From: Chlorocebus sabaeus
Lineage: Eukaryota; Chordata; Mammalia; Primates; Cercopithecidae
Direction: 5' to 3'
Length of the DNA: 64,000 bases
NCBI RefSeq assembly: GCF_047675955.1
Contig: NC_132915.1
Span: 52,156,026-52,220,025 of the forward strand
This document shows positions 1-11,472 of the stretch, in pieces. Under the pieces are notes generated by a model. That model searched no databases. It saw only the letters and a program-made list of their open reading frames with translations, and was not told where the DNA came from. The position numbers and the translations under genes are program-made. Numbering within the stretch: the stretch's first letter is position 1; every line of letters begins with the position of its first letter.

Positions 1-17
1 TTTGTCTTTTCAAAACT

Positions 18-345
18 AGTAGTGGAGTCTGAGTGCTTAACCATTATTCAGTACATATATTCAGTATACACATTCAGTATATATATACACACACACACAT
101 AAACTGAATATACATATTCAGTATATATATTCAATATACAATATACATATTCAATATACTATATATACATATTATATATACATTATATATTATATATACA
201 TATATACAATATACATATTCATTATACATGTTACATACAATACACATATATACAGTATATATATTCAATATACATATTCAGTGTATATATATACACACAC
301 ACACACACATACTGAATAATGGTTAAGGACTCAGACTCCACTACT
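18..345. repeat. AT-rich repeat block enclosed by 36-bp inverted arms
   Basis: Positions 18-53 and 310-345 are inverted copies of a non-simple 36-bp sequence, with one mismatch. The 256 bp between them are TA, CA and attcagtata-type repeats, including two direct copies of a block made of attcagt, then (TA)n, then (CA)n (from about 82 and 277). The arms are unique-looking sequence, so this is more than a microsatellite: the locus could extrude a hairpin or cruciform. I see no transposase gene and no recognised MITE family. Confidence 0.85.
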
Positions 346-364
346 TTATAACTGTGATTTTTAG

Positions 365-512
365 ATATGTGCTTAACACCGTTGAGCTTTTATTTCCTCA
401 TGTATAACATGGTGACAATAATAGTGTCCACCTTATAGGATTTTAGTCATCATTAGGGGAGATACTCCACGTAAAATCACTGTCACAGAGCTCTGTGTCA
501 TAAAAAAGGTCT
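365..512 (+). repeat. MIR SINE fragment
   Basis: The text resembles the MIR core and 3' part: an ataacatggtgacaataat-like stretch, then a region like the MIR 'caggattaaatgagataat' section around 440-475. Strongly diverged, so the edges are approximate. Confidence 0.45.
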
Positions 513-555
513 CAGTCATTCAAAGTATGTTTCTGACTACAATGGGATTAAATTA

Positions 556-887
556 GAAAAATTAGAAGTCAGTAATAAAAAGGCATGTGGGCAATACCCA
601 AGTATTTGGAAATTAAATGAGAGATTTCTAAAACAAATGAGTCAAAGAAGAAATCAAAAGAGACATTCAAAGTATTTCGAATTAAATGGAAAAGAAAAGC
701 CAACATATCAGAATTTGTGGTATGCCAGTTCTTAAAGGGAAATTCATAGTGCAAAATGCCTGTGTAAGAATAGAGGAATAACAGCAAGTTTGTGATCTTA
801 TCTTCCACATTCAGAAACTAGAAAAAGAACAAACAAAACTCCAAGTAAAAAGAGAGAAAACAATAAAGCAGAAATCAAAAATGTTGA
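556..887 (+). mobile_element. L1 ORF2 fragment, sense strand (first piece)
   Basis: Recognisable L1 ORF2 sequence, with gtcaaagaagaaatcaaaag at about 638-660 and gaaactagaaaaagaacaa at about 814-833. It belongs to the same insertion as the pieces at 1290-2477, 2777-3078 and 3431-3560, because L1 order is kept across the intervening Alu and LTR insertions. Frameshifts and stops are frequent, so this is an old, non-functional copy. Confidence 0.8.
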
Positions 888-1203
888 TTTCTGGTCATGG
901 TGGCTCACACATGTAATCCCAGCACTCTGGGAGGCTGCACTAGAAGGACAGCTTAGAGTGAGGAGTTTGAAAGCAACCTGGCAACAAACTGGGTTTCCAT
1001 CTCTAAAAAAAATTAAAAAGCTTATCTGAATGTGGTGGCATGCACCTGTAGCCCCAGCTACCCAGGAGGCTGAGGCAGGAGGATCATTTGAGCCCAGGAG
1101 TTGGAGGCTGAAATAAGCTATAATTCACTGCACTCCAGCCTGGGTGACAAAACAAGTCCCCATCTCTAAAAATAAATAAATAAAATAAAATAATAATATA
1201 TTT
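888..1203 (+). mobile_element. AluJ-like SINE
   Basis: Full-length but diverged Alu: head at about 890 (ggtggctcacac), central A-rich linker at about 1005-1020, J-type right arm (ggatcatttgagcccaggag), and a tail of (AAAT)n from about 1168. It is inserted in the sense L1, which is therefore older. Confidence 0.88.
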
Positions 1204-1289
1204 TTTTAAAAGGTTATTTTGGGGAAGGAGGCAAACAGTTCTTTATATATAAAGCATAGATTACATATACATAAATAGACACATAATGT

Positions 1290-2477
1290 GTCTGTGAAAT
1301 TAAAATTTATTGGGGGCAATTTTTAAAAAGTCAAAAAAGACTCATAATAGGGTAGTGATTGAAATAAAGTTTGAGGAAAACTCTTTTACAGATATTAAAA
1401 GAATAATAATGGAATATTATGAGCAACTTAACTAGAATAAATACAACAATCTGGATGAAACAGACAAATTTCTTAAAAGACCCAAATCGCCAAAGTTCAC
1501 TTAAAAAAATAAGAAGAATAGCCCCATATATTTAAATATATATATTTGGTAAAAATCCTTTCTACTATGAAAACTTCAGTCCCAGATGCCTTCACTGGTC
1601 AATTCTACTAAATATTCAGGGAAAAAATATACCAATGTTATAAAAATTCCATCAGAAAGTTGACAGTATAGGAATACCTACCAGGTTTTTTCTTTAAGGC
1701 CAATATTACACATTACTGAAACCAGCAAAGACATTATAAGAAGACTACATACTAATATCCCTTATGGACATAACAGTGTTCTCATGAAAACACTAGCAAA
1801 ACAACTCCAGATATGTATAAAAAGATAATACCTTATGACAAAACTGAGGAATATACCAAGAATGTAAAGCTGGTTCAACATTCAAAAATCGATCACTCTA
1901 ATTCACCATATTAAAGCACTAAAAATTAGAAATACATAATATTGTCTTTTTGACAGACACAGAAAAGCATTTGCCAAAAATCAAACATTCATTTCTAATT
2001 AAAAACGAAAATGAACAAAACCACCTCGGCTAATTGGAAACAGAAGGGTATTTCCTCAACCTGGAAAAAAAACCAGTCTTTTAAAAAGCTAACATTGTAC
2101 TTATTAGTGAACACTGATAGTGTTCCCCCTAAGATAGTAAAAAGACAAGGATATTTACCCTCACCACTGCTGTTAAACATTGTACTGGATGTTCTAGCCA
2201 GTGCAGACAGGGAAGGAAGATAAAGAACTAAAAGGCATCCAAAGTAGAAAAGAAAAAGTAAAACTGTTTGATCCAGAGATGATATGATCATATGTGTAGA
2301 AAATCCATTGAATATACAAAAAAGTTTCTAGAATAGATGAATTTTAGCAAGACTTGCAGGATGCAAGATCACTATGCACAAATCAATTGTATTTGTTTGT
2401 ATTAACAATGCACAACATAGGACTGAAATAGAAAAAAATCATTTAAATTGATATAAATATTAAAATACAGTGGCATA
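1290..2477 (+). mobile_element. L1 ORF2 fragment with reverse-transcriptase region (second piece)
   Basis: Continues the L1 ORF2 of the first piece through the reverse-transcriptase domain, for example the stretch that begins ggatgaaacagacaaatttc near 1453. The region that should carry the catalytic F-x-D-D loop, at about 2265-2287, is disrupted by substitutions and small indels. Many stops confirm a dead copy. The short stretch 1204-1289 between the Alu and this piece is not assigned. Confidence 0.8.
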
Positions 2478-2775
2478 TGCCAGTCATGGTGGCTCACACC
2501 TGTAATCACAGCACTTTGTGACCCGAGATGGGTGGATTACCTTAGGTCAGGAGATCGAGACCAGCCTGACCAACGTGGCGAAACCCCGTCTCTACTAAAA
2601 ATACAAAAATTAGCCCGGAGTGGTAGCGCATGCCTTCAATCCCAGCTATTTGGGAGATTGAGGCAAGACAATCACTTGAACCTGGGAGGCAGAGGTTGCA
2701 GTGAGTTGAGATAGCACCACTGCACTACAGCTTGGGCAACAGCGTAGGACTCCATCTCAAAAAAAAAAAAAAATA
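2478..2775 (+). mobile_element. AluS-like SINE
   Basis: Complete two-arm Alu, with cagtcatggtggctcacacc near 2482, box-B-type gatcgagaccagcctgacc near 2553, and a terminal A run at 2759-2773. It is inserted in the sense L1, which resumes directly afterwards. Confidence 0.9.
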
Positions 2776-2776
2776 C

Positions 2777-3078
2777 TGTGGGATAGATCTGATAAAACAT
2801 GTACTTGGACACTGGAAACTGCAAAACATTGCTGAGGAAAAAATTAAAAACTTAAATAAATTGAAATATATCTTTTGTTCATTGGTCAGAAGATCCAACA
2901 TGCTTAAGATAGCAGTTTTCCACAGGCTGAACTCTATAGTCAGTGAAATCCTTATTTTTAAAAAATAATTATTTTATAAAATATGACAAGGTGATTCTAA
3001 ATTCACATGAAAATAAAAAGTATCTAAATAACTACAGCAAAATATATTTGAAAAGATGAAAAATTTATAAATCCATAG
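2777..3078 (+). mobile_element. L1 ORF2 fragment (third piece)
   Basis: C-terminal ORF2 region: ctgcaaaacattgctgagga near 2819 and the following acttaaataaattgaaatat stretch match the order expected after the previous L1 piece. Confidence 0.7.
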
Positions 3079-3430
3079 TGTCTTAGTTCAGACTGCTATA
3101 AAGACGTACAGTAGGCCGGATGACTTATAAATAGCAAAAATTTATAAGTTTTGGAGATTGGAGGTCTGAGATCAGGGTGTCAGCATGGTCAGGTTCTGGG
3201 GAGGGCCCTCTTCTGTTTTGCAGACTGCTAACTTCTCATTATATCCTCACATGACAGAAAGGGTGTGAACTAACTCTCTGGCCTTTTCTTGTAAGTGTAC
3301 TAATCTCATTCATAAAAGGTACTATATTCACGAACTAATCACCTCCCAAATGCCCCGCCTCCAAATATCATCGTGGTGGAGATTAGAGTTTAACATATGA
3401 ATTTTGGAAAGACACAGTCAGTCAATAGCA
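3079..3430 (-). mobile_element. MLT1-type (ERVL-MaLR) solo LTR
   Basis: Read on the plus strand it starts tgtcttagttcagactgcta and ends close to gtcaatagca, the two ends of a reversed MLT1A-like LTR. Internal landmarks are gagggccctcttctg and the cctcccaaatgccccgcctc stretch near 3343. It splits the sense L1, whose text resumes at 3431. Confidence 0.82.
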
Positions 3431-3560
3431 TATAGTAATCAGAGCAGTGTGCTATTCATGTAAAGACAGACATATAGGTCAATGGAATATGATAGAGCCC
3501 AGAAGTAGACCCCCTCCACTGTGTATGAACAATTGATTTTTGGAAAAAATGCAATTAGTC
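3431..3560 (+). mobile_element. L1 ORF2 fragment (last piece)
   Basis: The text around gtcaatggaatatgatagag (3479) is the L1 ORF2 segment that normally follows the piece ending at 3078. The element breaks off at about 3560, without its 3' UTR, where different sequence begins. Confidence 0.65.
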
Positions 3561-4245
3561 TTTGCTGAGAAGCTCTGTGTGCATATTGGGGTATATTTTC
3601 AACACTCAGTCAGGTTTTTGCCAAATGTGCCTTTGCCTTTACTTCCTGTTTGCACAAAGCCACAAGATTAATCAGTAATGAGAATTTAGGACCTTCTTAT
3701 GTCTTTCCTAAGAAGGAGAGTACACTGTCTGCCTGTGTGTGGCCTTCAAGACTCCTGGTAACACTGCTGACTTTTTCAAAGCCTTAGGAACATCTCATTT
3801 CCAGCTTTTCCTTTTCAGCTTTATGTTTATACTACCGTTTGATAGAAATATTATCTACCGCCTTAGGAAACCATAAAGCTAAACAATAATTCCCTGTTGT
3901 GTTTGTTTGTTTGTTTGTTTTTACCAACTCCTCCCCTCCCTTACCTCCAGGAAAAGGCTGTTCATGCTGGGTGAACTCTAAGTCACATCAGTTTTGACAG
4001 TTTTGAAAGTGGGGTCTTCCATGGAAATTACCAGGTAAATCAGACAATGGCAATTATTTGGGAATGAACTCTAACCCTCTCTGTTGTCTCTAGTGCCTGC
4101 ACTTTTGTTGCTTTTTACTGTAAATGTGGGCTATTATTTTTCAAGGCTGCCCCACAGCTGGAGAACAAGTGATGAGAATAAAGAAAGCTAAAATGCAAAA
4201 AAAAAAAAAGAAAAGAAAAGAAAAAAAAAAAACAAAAACAAAACC
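3561..4245 (+). pseudogene. Probable 5'-truncated retrocopy of an mRNA 3' UTR, parent unknown
   Basis: About 640 bp of non-repeat sequence with no long frame end in AATAAA (4177-4182), followed 15 bases later by an A-rich tail (4197-4240, with scattered G and C). A poly(A) signal at the normal distance from a genomic A tract is the signature of an L1-mobilised mRNA. It contains a GTTT tetranucleotide run near 3902-3920. I do not recognise the parent transcript, and I could not find clear target-site duplications. It could instead be the 3' end of an unidentified interspersed repeat. Confidence 0.5.
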
Positions 4246-4396
4246 ATAAGTTCTTCCTAAGATTGTCACTTTTCTTGAGTGAATACTCCCTGAGTTACTA
4301 CAAGACTTTCGTTAATTTCTAGAGTTCTTAAATAGTTGGATTCCAACTTTAAAAATATTTTTACTCATTGGTTTTATGGAAGAAAATATGTATCTT
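4246..4396. other. Unassigned interval between retrocopy and L1
   Basis: AT-rich sequence with no open frame or recognised repeat that I can support. It may be old LINE or LTR sequence. Confidence 0.4.
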
Positions 4397-6085
4397 TTAA
4401 CTTTCATTTTAGGTTCATTGGTATATGTGCAGACTTTTTCTATGGGCAAATTGCTTGCTGTGGGAGTTTGGTGTACAGACTCTTTCATCAGCCAGGTAAT
4501 AAGCATTGTACTCGGTAGGTAGTTTTTCTGTCTCTTGCTCCTGCCACCCTTCACTCTCAAGTAGGCCCTGGTGTCTGCTGTTCCCTTGTGTCCATGTGTA
4601 CTCAATTTTAGCTGCTACTTATATGTGGGAACATGCAGTATTTGGTTTTCTATTCTTGCTTTAGTTTGCCCCAGATAATGTCCTCCAGCTCCATCCATGT
4701 TGCTGCAAAGGACGTGATCTCATTCTTTGTTATGGCTGCATAGTATTCATATCACATTTTCTTTATCCATACCACCATTGATGGGCATTTAGATTGTTTC
4801 TATGTCTTTGCTTATTGTGAATAGTGTTGCAATGAATATACACATGCATATGTCTTTATGGTAGCATGATTTATGTTCCTCTGGGTATATACCCAACAAT
4901 GGGATTGCTGGGTTGAGTGGTAGTCCCATTTTAAGTTTTTTGAGAAATCTCCAAACTACTTTCCACAATGGCTGAACTAATTTACATTCCCATCAGCAGT
5001 GTATAAGTGCTCCTTTTTCTCTATAACCTTGCCAGCATCTATTATTTTTTGACTGTTTAATAATACCCATTCTGACTGGTCTGAGATGGTATCTCGTTGT
5101 GGTTTTAATTTTCATTTCTGTAATGATTAGTGATGTCAAGCACTTTTTCATGTGCTTGTTGGTCATGTGTATGTCTTCTTTAGAAAAGTATCTGTTCACG
5201 TCCTTTACTTACTTTTTTTTTTTTTTTTTTTTTTTTTGAGATGGAGTCTTGCTCTGTCGCCCAGGCTGGAGTGCAGTGGCGCAATCTCGGCTCACTGCAA
5301 GTTCCGCCTCCTGGGTTCACGCCATTCTCCAGCCTCAACCTCAGCCTCCCGAGTAGCTAGGAATACAGGTGCCCATTACCACGCCCGGCTAATTTTTTGT
5401 ATTATTATTATTATTTTTAGTAGAAACAGGGTTTCACTGTGTTAGCCAGGATGGTCTCGATTTCCTGACCTTGTGATCCGCCCACCTCGGCCTCCCAAAG
5501 TGCGGGGATTACAGGCGTGAGCCACTGCACCGGGCCGTCCTTTACTTACTTTTTAATGAAATTGTTTGTTTTTTGCTTGAATATTTAAGTTTCTTAAAGA
5601 TGCTAGATATTAGACCTTTGTCAGATGCATTGATTGCAAGTATTTTCTCCCATTCTGTAGATTGCCTGTTTACTCTGTTGATAGTTTCTTTTGCTGTGCA
5701 GAATCTTTTTAGTTAAATTAGATCCCATTTGTCAACTTTTGTTTTTGTTGCAATAGCTTTTGGTGTCTTTATCATGAAGTCTTTGCCAGGGGCTATATCC
5801 AGAATAGTATTTCCTAGGTTATCTTTCAGAGTTTTTACAGTTTTAGGTTTTACATTTAAGCCTTTAATCCATCTTGAGCTGATTTTTGTGTATGGTGTAA
5901 TAAAGGGGTCTAAGTTTCAATTTGTGCATATGCTACACAGTTATCTCAGCACATTATTGAATAGTTAACCCTTTCCCCATTGCTTGTTTTTGTCGACTTT
6001 GTTGAAGACCAGATGGTTGTAGGTGTGTGGCTTTATTTCCCAGCTCTCAATTCTGTTCCAATGTGTTCAATGTGTCTCATTTCAA
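4397..6085 (-). mobile_element. L1 3' portion (L1PB/L1MA-like), minus strand, split by AluY
   Basis: On the minus strand this runs from ORF2 (end near 6085, at the text around gaccagatggttgtaggtgt) through the 3' UTR to 4397. Landmarks on the plus strand are gctgcatagtattcatatca (4736), gggattgctgggttgagtgg (4901) and ttgcctgtttactctgttga (5663). An Alu occupies 5218-5536. Stops and frameshifts show it is dead. The 5' truncation at about 6085 is typical of L1. Confidence 0.85.
5218..5536 (-). mobile_element. AluY-like SINE with target-site duplication
   Basis: Complete minus-strand Alu starting with a long T run (its A tail). AluY-type positions are seen, for example gccattctcc and gtgatccgcccacctcggcc. 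Flanking direct repeats of gtcctttacttacttttt lie at 5200-5217 and 5537-5554, an 18-bp target-site duplication. It interrupts the minus-strand L1. Confidence 0.93.
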
Positions 6086-7015
6086 ACCCACATTTTCTCC
6101 CAATAATTAATTGCCATATTTCTCCTCTCCACTTCAGCTTCCATCTGTTTTATCTTCCTTTTCATCCTAAAAGAGTGTTTCATCATTTCAGCCAGATTAT
6201 ATACAATAATATCAATTTTCCTATTTATTTATCTGCCTCGCCATTCCAGAGCTTGCTACGGAAAACCTAAACCTAGATGTTGGTATTACCATAGGGATGG
6301 AATTGCCCATTCCAATGGGTTCTCAGTTCAGTCAGAAAAACTGTTTACTTTTCTTAGATTACATCCTCCTCTAATTACTTTGGTTTAGATGTCTTTCCAA
6401 ATTTTTACCACTCTTCTAAATATTTGCAACCATTGCCCTGTAAATATGAGCATTTCTTTATTGCTTTCAGAGAAAGGAGAAACCACCTTATGGGAATTTG
6501 TATAAGATTCCTGTACTTCATTACCCTTCAGGCAAGAATTTATCTTTATCTACTCATAATCCATATTGCTTCTTTCCATACACAAGCTATAACTTGTCTT
6601 CTTACCAACTCAAAGCTGTTTCTTTTACCTGTTCTCTAAACTCAAGGTCTTCTGTCACAAGAGTCCGGTAGGATAAGTACATACAAAGTAGTTGTGGTAA
6701 ACTTATTAGAAATAAGTATTTTCATTTTGGGGAATGATTCTGGCTGGTCTCCAAATCTGCATGTATTTAGTTGAGTACAATAATGTGGTAGGGAGAATCC
6801 ATCTGCAGTTGTGCTAAAGGTCCATTGTTGTTGAAGGGTAGAGTGGGGTAGGTAATACGTAAAATAGCATGCTCTCACTCTTTTTTACCTTCTCAGTAAT
6901 CTCCCTTTCTTCTTCAAAACCTTCAATGACTATAAATGCCCTTTAAACCAGTTTCAAGCTTTTCAATTTGGTGTTTGATTCTATGCAGCTTTAGTTGCTA
7001 CTTACATTTTTCCAC
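6086..7015. other. No gene or clear repeat
   Basis: AT-rich single-copy-looking DNA. Short open frames on both strands have no recognisable domain and look like chance. Confidence 0.5.
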
Positions 7016-7416
7016 TGCTATTTCCTGAATATATCTCCCAAAGCTCATGTTTTGTGAACTTTATGCTCAATGAAACACTTTGGTGGAGTGCGGCCTTTAA
7101 GATGTGATTAGGTCATTAGGGCTCTGTCCTCATGAATGGATTAATGCTGTTATCTTGCAAGTTGATAAGTTATCATGGGAGTAGGCTCCTGATGAAAGGT
7201 TATGTTCAGCCTTCTTGCTCTTCTTGCCTTGCACACTCACTAACCATGTGATGCCCTTCTATTATGGGGTAACATAGCAAGAAGGTCCTCACAAGATGTC
7301 AGCACCGTGCTCTTGGACTTCCCTACTTCTAGAACTGTGACCAAATAAACCCCTATTCTTTATAAATTACCTAGCTTTTGTTATTCTGTTACAACAGCAG
7401 AAAATGGATTAAGACA
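7016..7416 (+). mobile_element. ERVL-MaLR solo LTR (MST/MLT1 type)
   Basis: It starts tgctatttcctgaatatatc and ends aatggattaagaca. Internal LTR landmarks are gatgtgattaggtcattagg (7101) and gaccaaataaacccctattc, with an AATAAA signal near 7345. A likely 5-bp target duplication (tccac/cccac) flanks it at 7011-7015 and 7417-7421. No internal region is attached. Confidence 0.85.
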
Positions 7417-8135
7417 CCCACCCACTCACACAGCTTTTCTCATTTGGTTGTCTATTTAATACTCTGAAACATAATTTTTTGGTTAATTTAGTTATTCTCA
7501 CATCAGACTTTTCCATTTATGAAAGAATGAGTTCTTACAATGGACCTTGTTGATACCATTGACTTGAATGTGTAATAGGAAGAACTCTAAGGCTTCTGAA
7601 ATAATCCAACTGTTTTTCTGCAAAACCACCTGCAGCCAGAAAGTGAGATAACAAAATCACTGAAGATATCAAAACATGAGAGTTGAATCACAAAACCTAA
7701 TTTTATTTTGATGATCTTCTATGGAAGGTATATACCTCAGCACATCAATGAATGGACAATTTTGTGTAGTAAAGCAAAGGATCTCATTATAAGGATATAA
7801 AAACCAATGGTGTTAAAAGCAGCATGAATGCTCAACAGACTAAAACCAAGTAATCCAGTGTAATAAAATGGTTAGGTTGGAGTCTTAATAGATTGTAATT
7901 GTTAGGAGACTAAATGATAGCTAAAACATTTCTCTATGAAGTAAGCATTGGAAAGAATTTTAAAATTCAGAGACCTCAACACTAATGGTAGAAAATATTT
8001 CCTTTCCTATTAGAGTATTAAAAAATAGTAACTGAAATGAATATTACTAAACTTTTTTTTCTATTTAAGTGTTTTGCCATCACAAACTGAAAGAAAAATT
8101 AATGTTTCAGATTCTTTAGGAGAATGAACCAGAGA
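7417..8135. other. No gene or clear repeat
   Basis: AT-rich unique-looking sequence with no supported coding frame. Confidence 0.45.
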
Positions 8136-8147
8136 TTGCAAATATCT

Positions 8148-8454
8148 CAAATATCATTTATTTTATTTTTTCTAGATGGAGTCTTGCTCTGTTGCCCAGA
8201 CTGGAGTGCAATGGCACGATCTCAGCTCACTGCAACCTCCACCTCCCAGGTTTAAGCAATTCTCCTGCCTCAACCTCCCAAGAAGCTGGGACTACAGGCA
8301 TGTGCCACCACACCGGCTAATTTTTTTTGTATTTTTAGTAGCAATGGGATTTCACCATGTTGGTCAGGCTGGTCTCGAACTCCTCAAGTGATTCACCCGC
8401 CTTGGCCTCCCAAAGTGCTAGGATTGCAGGTGTGAGGCACCACATCCAGCCACT
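8148..8454 (-). mobile_element. AluS-like SINE with target-site duplication
   Basis: Complete minus-strand Alu (gatggagtcttgctctgttg near 8176, ggctggtctcgaactcctca near 8368). Direct repeats of ttgcaaatatct at 8136-8147 and 8455-8466 mark the insertion site. Confidence 0.93.
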
Positions 8455-8869
8455 TTGCAAATATCTTTATTGTTCGTTATCTATAATAGATTGTTCTGTA
8501 GTACAGATAGTTAAAATGGCTCAAGTAACAAAAATTAATTTTTGATTAAAATATTAGGAAGTGTAAAGTAGATCAATCAAAAAGATATGAACATAAGTGA
8601 ATAATTCAGTCAGCCAAACAACACACACTGGACAAAATTGTCTATCCAAGGGTAAAAACTGGGCTGACAGAAGAGTTCACAAAGCAAAAATTGTTGCTCA
8701 AGAAGAGTTAATCATTCTCTGAAAAATACAAATGTAGTCATAATTTCTATGAGAAAAAGAATTGCACCCTTACAGATAAACAATACAGATAGGTTTCTGC
8801 TTTCTTGTTTTCTCTCAATCTATCTGTAATTGTGTAGCACTGAGGATATGCAAAAGTAATTGCTAGAAT

Positions 8870-9160
8870 ATGCCGAATAGTTCAGAGCACAGACTCTGGT
8901 GTCAGTAAAACTTTCCAACAGTATAATTTACTAGCAGTGTCACTTTGGGCATGTCACTTAATGCTTAAACTTAATGTTTTCTGTTCTGTAGTAGTGTAGC
9001 AGTGTCACTTAATGTTTAAAATTAGTGTTTTCTGTTCTGTAATCAGGTGATAGTAATAGCTCTTATTTCATAGGATTATTTTCAGGATTGAAATGAAATA
9101 ATGCATGCAAAACATCTAGTATATAGTAAACTAACTTTTACATAAATATTAGCTACTATT
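8870..9160 (+). repeat. MIR SINE with an internal tandem duplication
   Basis: The order is MIR-like: agttcagagcacagactctg, then the cactttgggcatgtcactta region, then aataatgcatgcaaaacat and agtatatagtaaac. A ~40-bp section is present twice (8951-8990 and 9002-9041, 36 of 40 bases identical, period 51), so the element is longer than a normal MIR. Confidence 0.7.
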
Positions 9161-10699
9161 TTATTACAGATAAATAAAGAAGGGCTAAGACAATATAAAT
9201 CTTGATGTGTTCTCAAATACAGCATTTATTTCTAAAATGATTTTTCTTCTGAATATCTGCTAAAATTTCTGGATTTCCCATTGAAATTCTCAGTTAATCT
9301 ATTGAAACAATCTCATTCACGTACTGAAAGGATCTTCCTCCACACCACTGCTTCAGGAGCAGCAATCTGTATAAATGACCAATCTGTTCCTTCCATGCCT
9401 CCACTTTGACCCTGGCATGATGTCTTTTGATTTTCCTTAGCAGGAAGAATAACAGCTTTGGTATTCTGGTGTGAATTACTTACAGGTTTGCTTCTAGTTT
9501 GGTTCCTCCAGCTTTTGTCTGTCTCTCCATGAATAGATCTAGTTGCAGACCTCAGATCCCACAAATTGAGACCAATTTTCCTGTAATTATCTGTGTATAG
9601 GGTGAACCAGTTATGCTATAATGCTCATGCTCTTACAGGTTTCTGTGGCAAACAAAAGATTGAGGCTCTATCTTTTGAAAAGTGGGAAATAATTTAAGAT
9701 GCTTTCACACAGGAATGAAACAGAGCCTTGAACAAATTCAGATGAGTTGAATGGACTAGAAGCAGGACTGCCCCTTAGAATGCTGTTTTAATAGTCCAAA
9801 GTATAACTTTAGGAGAATGACAACTAGAAATGGAAAGGATGTGAACATCAAAAGAATTTTCAAATATCTTTGATGGAGTCATAATTTTGAAAAAAAAAAA
9901 TACCTTCCAGCATCACCTGTATTCCATAGTCACTAAATGTGTAGCATAATAAAATATAGTAATAGAATAAAATTATTTCAAAAAAATAAATCTAGTGGTT
10001 TTCTTTAAAGTCTTATCTGCTACTTTCTTAATTGTATTAAAGCTGACAATTAGGATTTCCCAAAGCAAAATATTGAAATTGCCCATATCAGCTGTCGCAG
10101 AATGATTTATTTATCTGTGTTTGAGCTTTAACATTTACCCTGATAGCATACATGTTTTCATTTACATTTATAATAGTTTCTAAGCACACAGAAAAATGGA
10201 AGCTTGAAATTGGTCCTAGAAGTTCCTATTACAATTCACTTTAGGCAAAATTCCTGGTGTATCAAACTAAACACAGAAATAATACATTGTGTAAATGTAT
10301 ACTTCCTAGGTGCTCCAGGAAGAAAGGTTACAAATATAGCTTCCCATTTGAAAGGAGAAGGGTTATGTAAATATACTTAACTTTTAAAGATATCTATAAT
10401 TTTGACACGTAATTTATGTTTTATACTTTTAAACTCAAAGACGTTTTGTTTCTTAGAAAATGCACTGTCCAGTGCAGATATGATACCACCAGGTAATCTT
10501 AATATAGCATGCCTATGTAAAGTTAGGTAAATTAGTTCTCTTACCAAAGCTTTTAAAATTACTGTCAGCCCCTTTAAACAATCTTGTTTCGGACAGAGGA
10601 AAGTTACACAAAATTGGTTTCAAAACAAACCAGTTTCTGCCTAAATTGGCTCAGAGATTTATGCTGAATTTAACCTTCTCAACAGCTTCCCATTAATCT
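9161..10699. other. Unassigned interval, one 83-codon minus-strand frame
   Basis: AT-rich with no recognised repeat. A minus-strand frame of 83 codons (9564 to 9313) has a hydrophilic, K/S/R-rich composition but no domain I recognise. It may be a relic of an old retroelement, or chance. Confidence 0.35.
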
Positions 10700-11472
10700 T
10701 GTTAAAAGTAAAACCTTAGACAAATTACATTCAACAGGGTTTAATTGAGAAAAGAACAATTCACGAACCTGGCAGTTACCAAATCAGAATAGGTTTAGGG
10801 AGGCTCCATTGCTACCACATGGTCAAAGAAGATTTATGAACAGGAAAAGGAAAGTGCCACACATAAAAAACAGAGGTGAGGTACCGAAACAACTGGATTG
10901 CTTACAGTGTGGCATTTGCCTTATTTGAACATGGTTTGAAGAGCTGGCTGCTCTTCATTGGCCAAAACTTGGTGGTTGGCATAAGAGTAGGTTACAGTCT
11001 GTTTACACATCCAGTTAGAGTGCAGTTCACTATGTACAGAGAAACCTTTAAAATATGTAAAAATCTTTAGGCTAAACTTAATTTAACAACTCTCTTCTTT
11101 TGGTCAAACTCTCAGTTGAAAGATTGACTAAAACTTTGGATGTCATTCTGTCACCATCAAAAATGTACTTATTTGGTCTCAAATCCCACTGGGAAATAGC
11201 AGGACAATAGGTCTTGCAATGTTAGAACAAGGACTTCAGGTTATTATTATTTAATATAAGGGCTGGAGTCAAAGGGACCTTCTTGTTCTGGAATCTCCTG
11301 TTTTCAGGAGAAAAACCAAACTCGATCTGTTTTAGGATTTGTTTTCTGAAAGTTTCAGTTCAATTAAATTGCAATTAGTATGAGTAACTTCATTTCGGTT
11401 TAGTCTGGCCTCTGGGACCTAGTCCATGAACCAGTCCAAAACAATAGGTTCCTATATTTTGTTTAAAAATCA
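10700..11472 (-). mobile_element. 3' LTR of the ERV1 provirus
   Basis: A 773-bp LTR reading TG at 11472 and CA at 10700 on the minus strand. It is preceded by a purine run at 11484-11473. A variant poly(A) signal (ATTAAA) lies at 10745-10740. The U5 end (plus-strand text aaaaccttagacaaattaca near 10711) is repeated at 16320-16345 in the 5' LTR remnant, which is what pairs the two ends. Confidence 0.7.

Noticed and set aside
5152..5445. 97-codon frame containing an Alu-derived peptide
   Set aside because: Typical antisense-Alu open frame; similar frames occur at 8176-8391 and 24893-25219.
556..6085. Sense L1 (556-3560) and antisense L1 (4397-6085) as one 5'-inverted insertion
   Set aside because: For a minus-strand L1 the inverted part should lie beyond 6085, not to the left of its 3' end. 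The pieces also overlap in L1 coordinates by roughly 80 bp and look different in age, so they are separate insertions.
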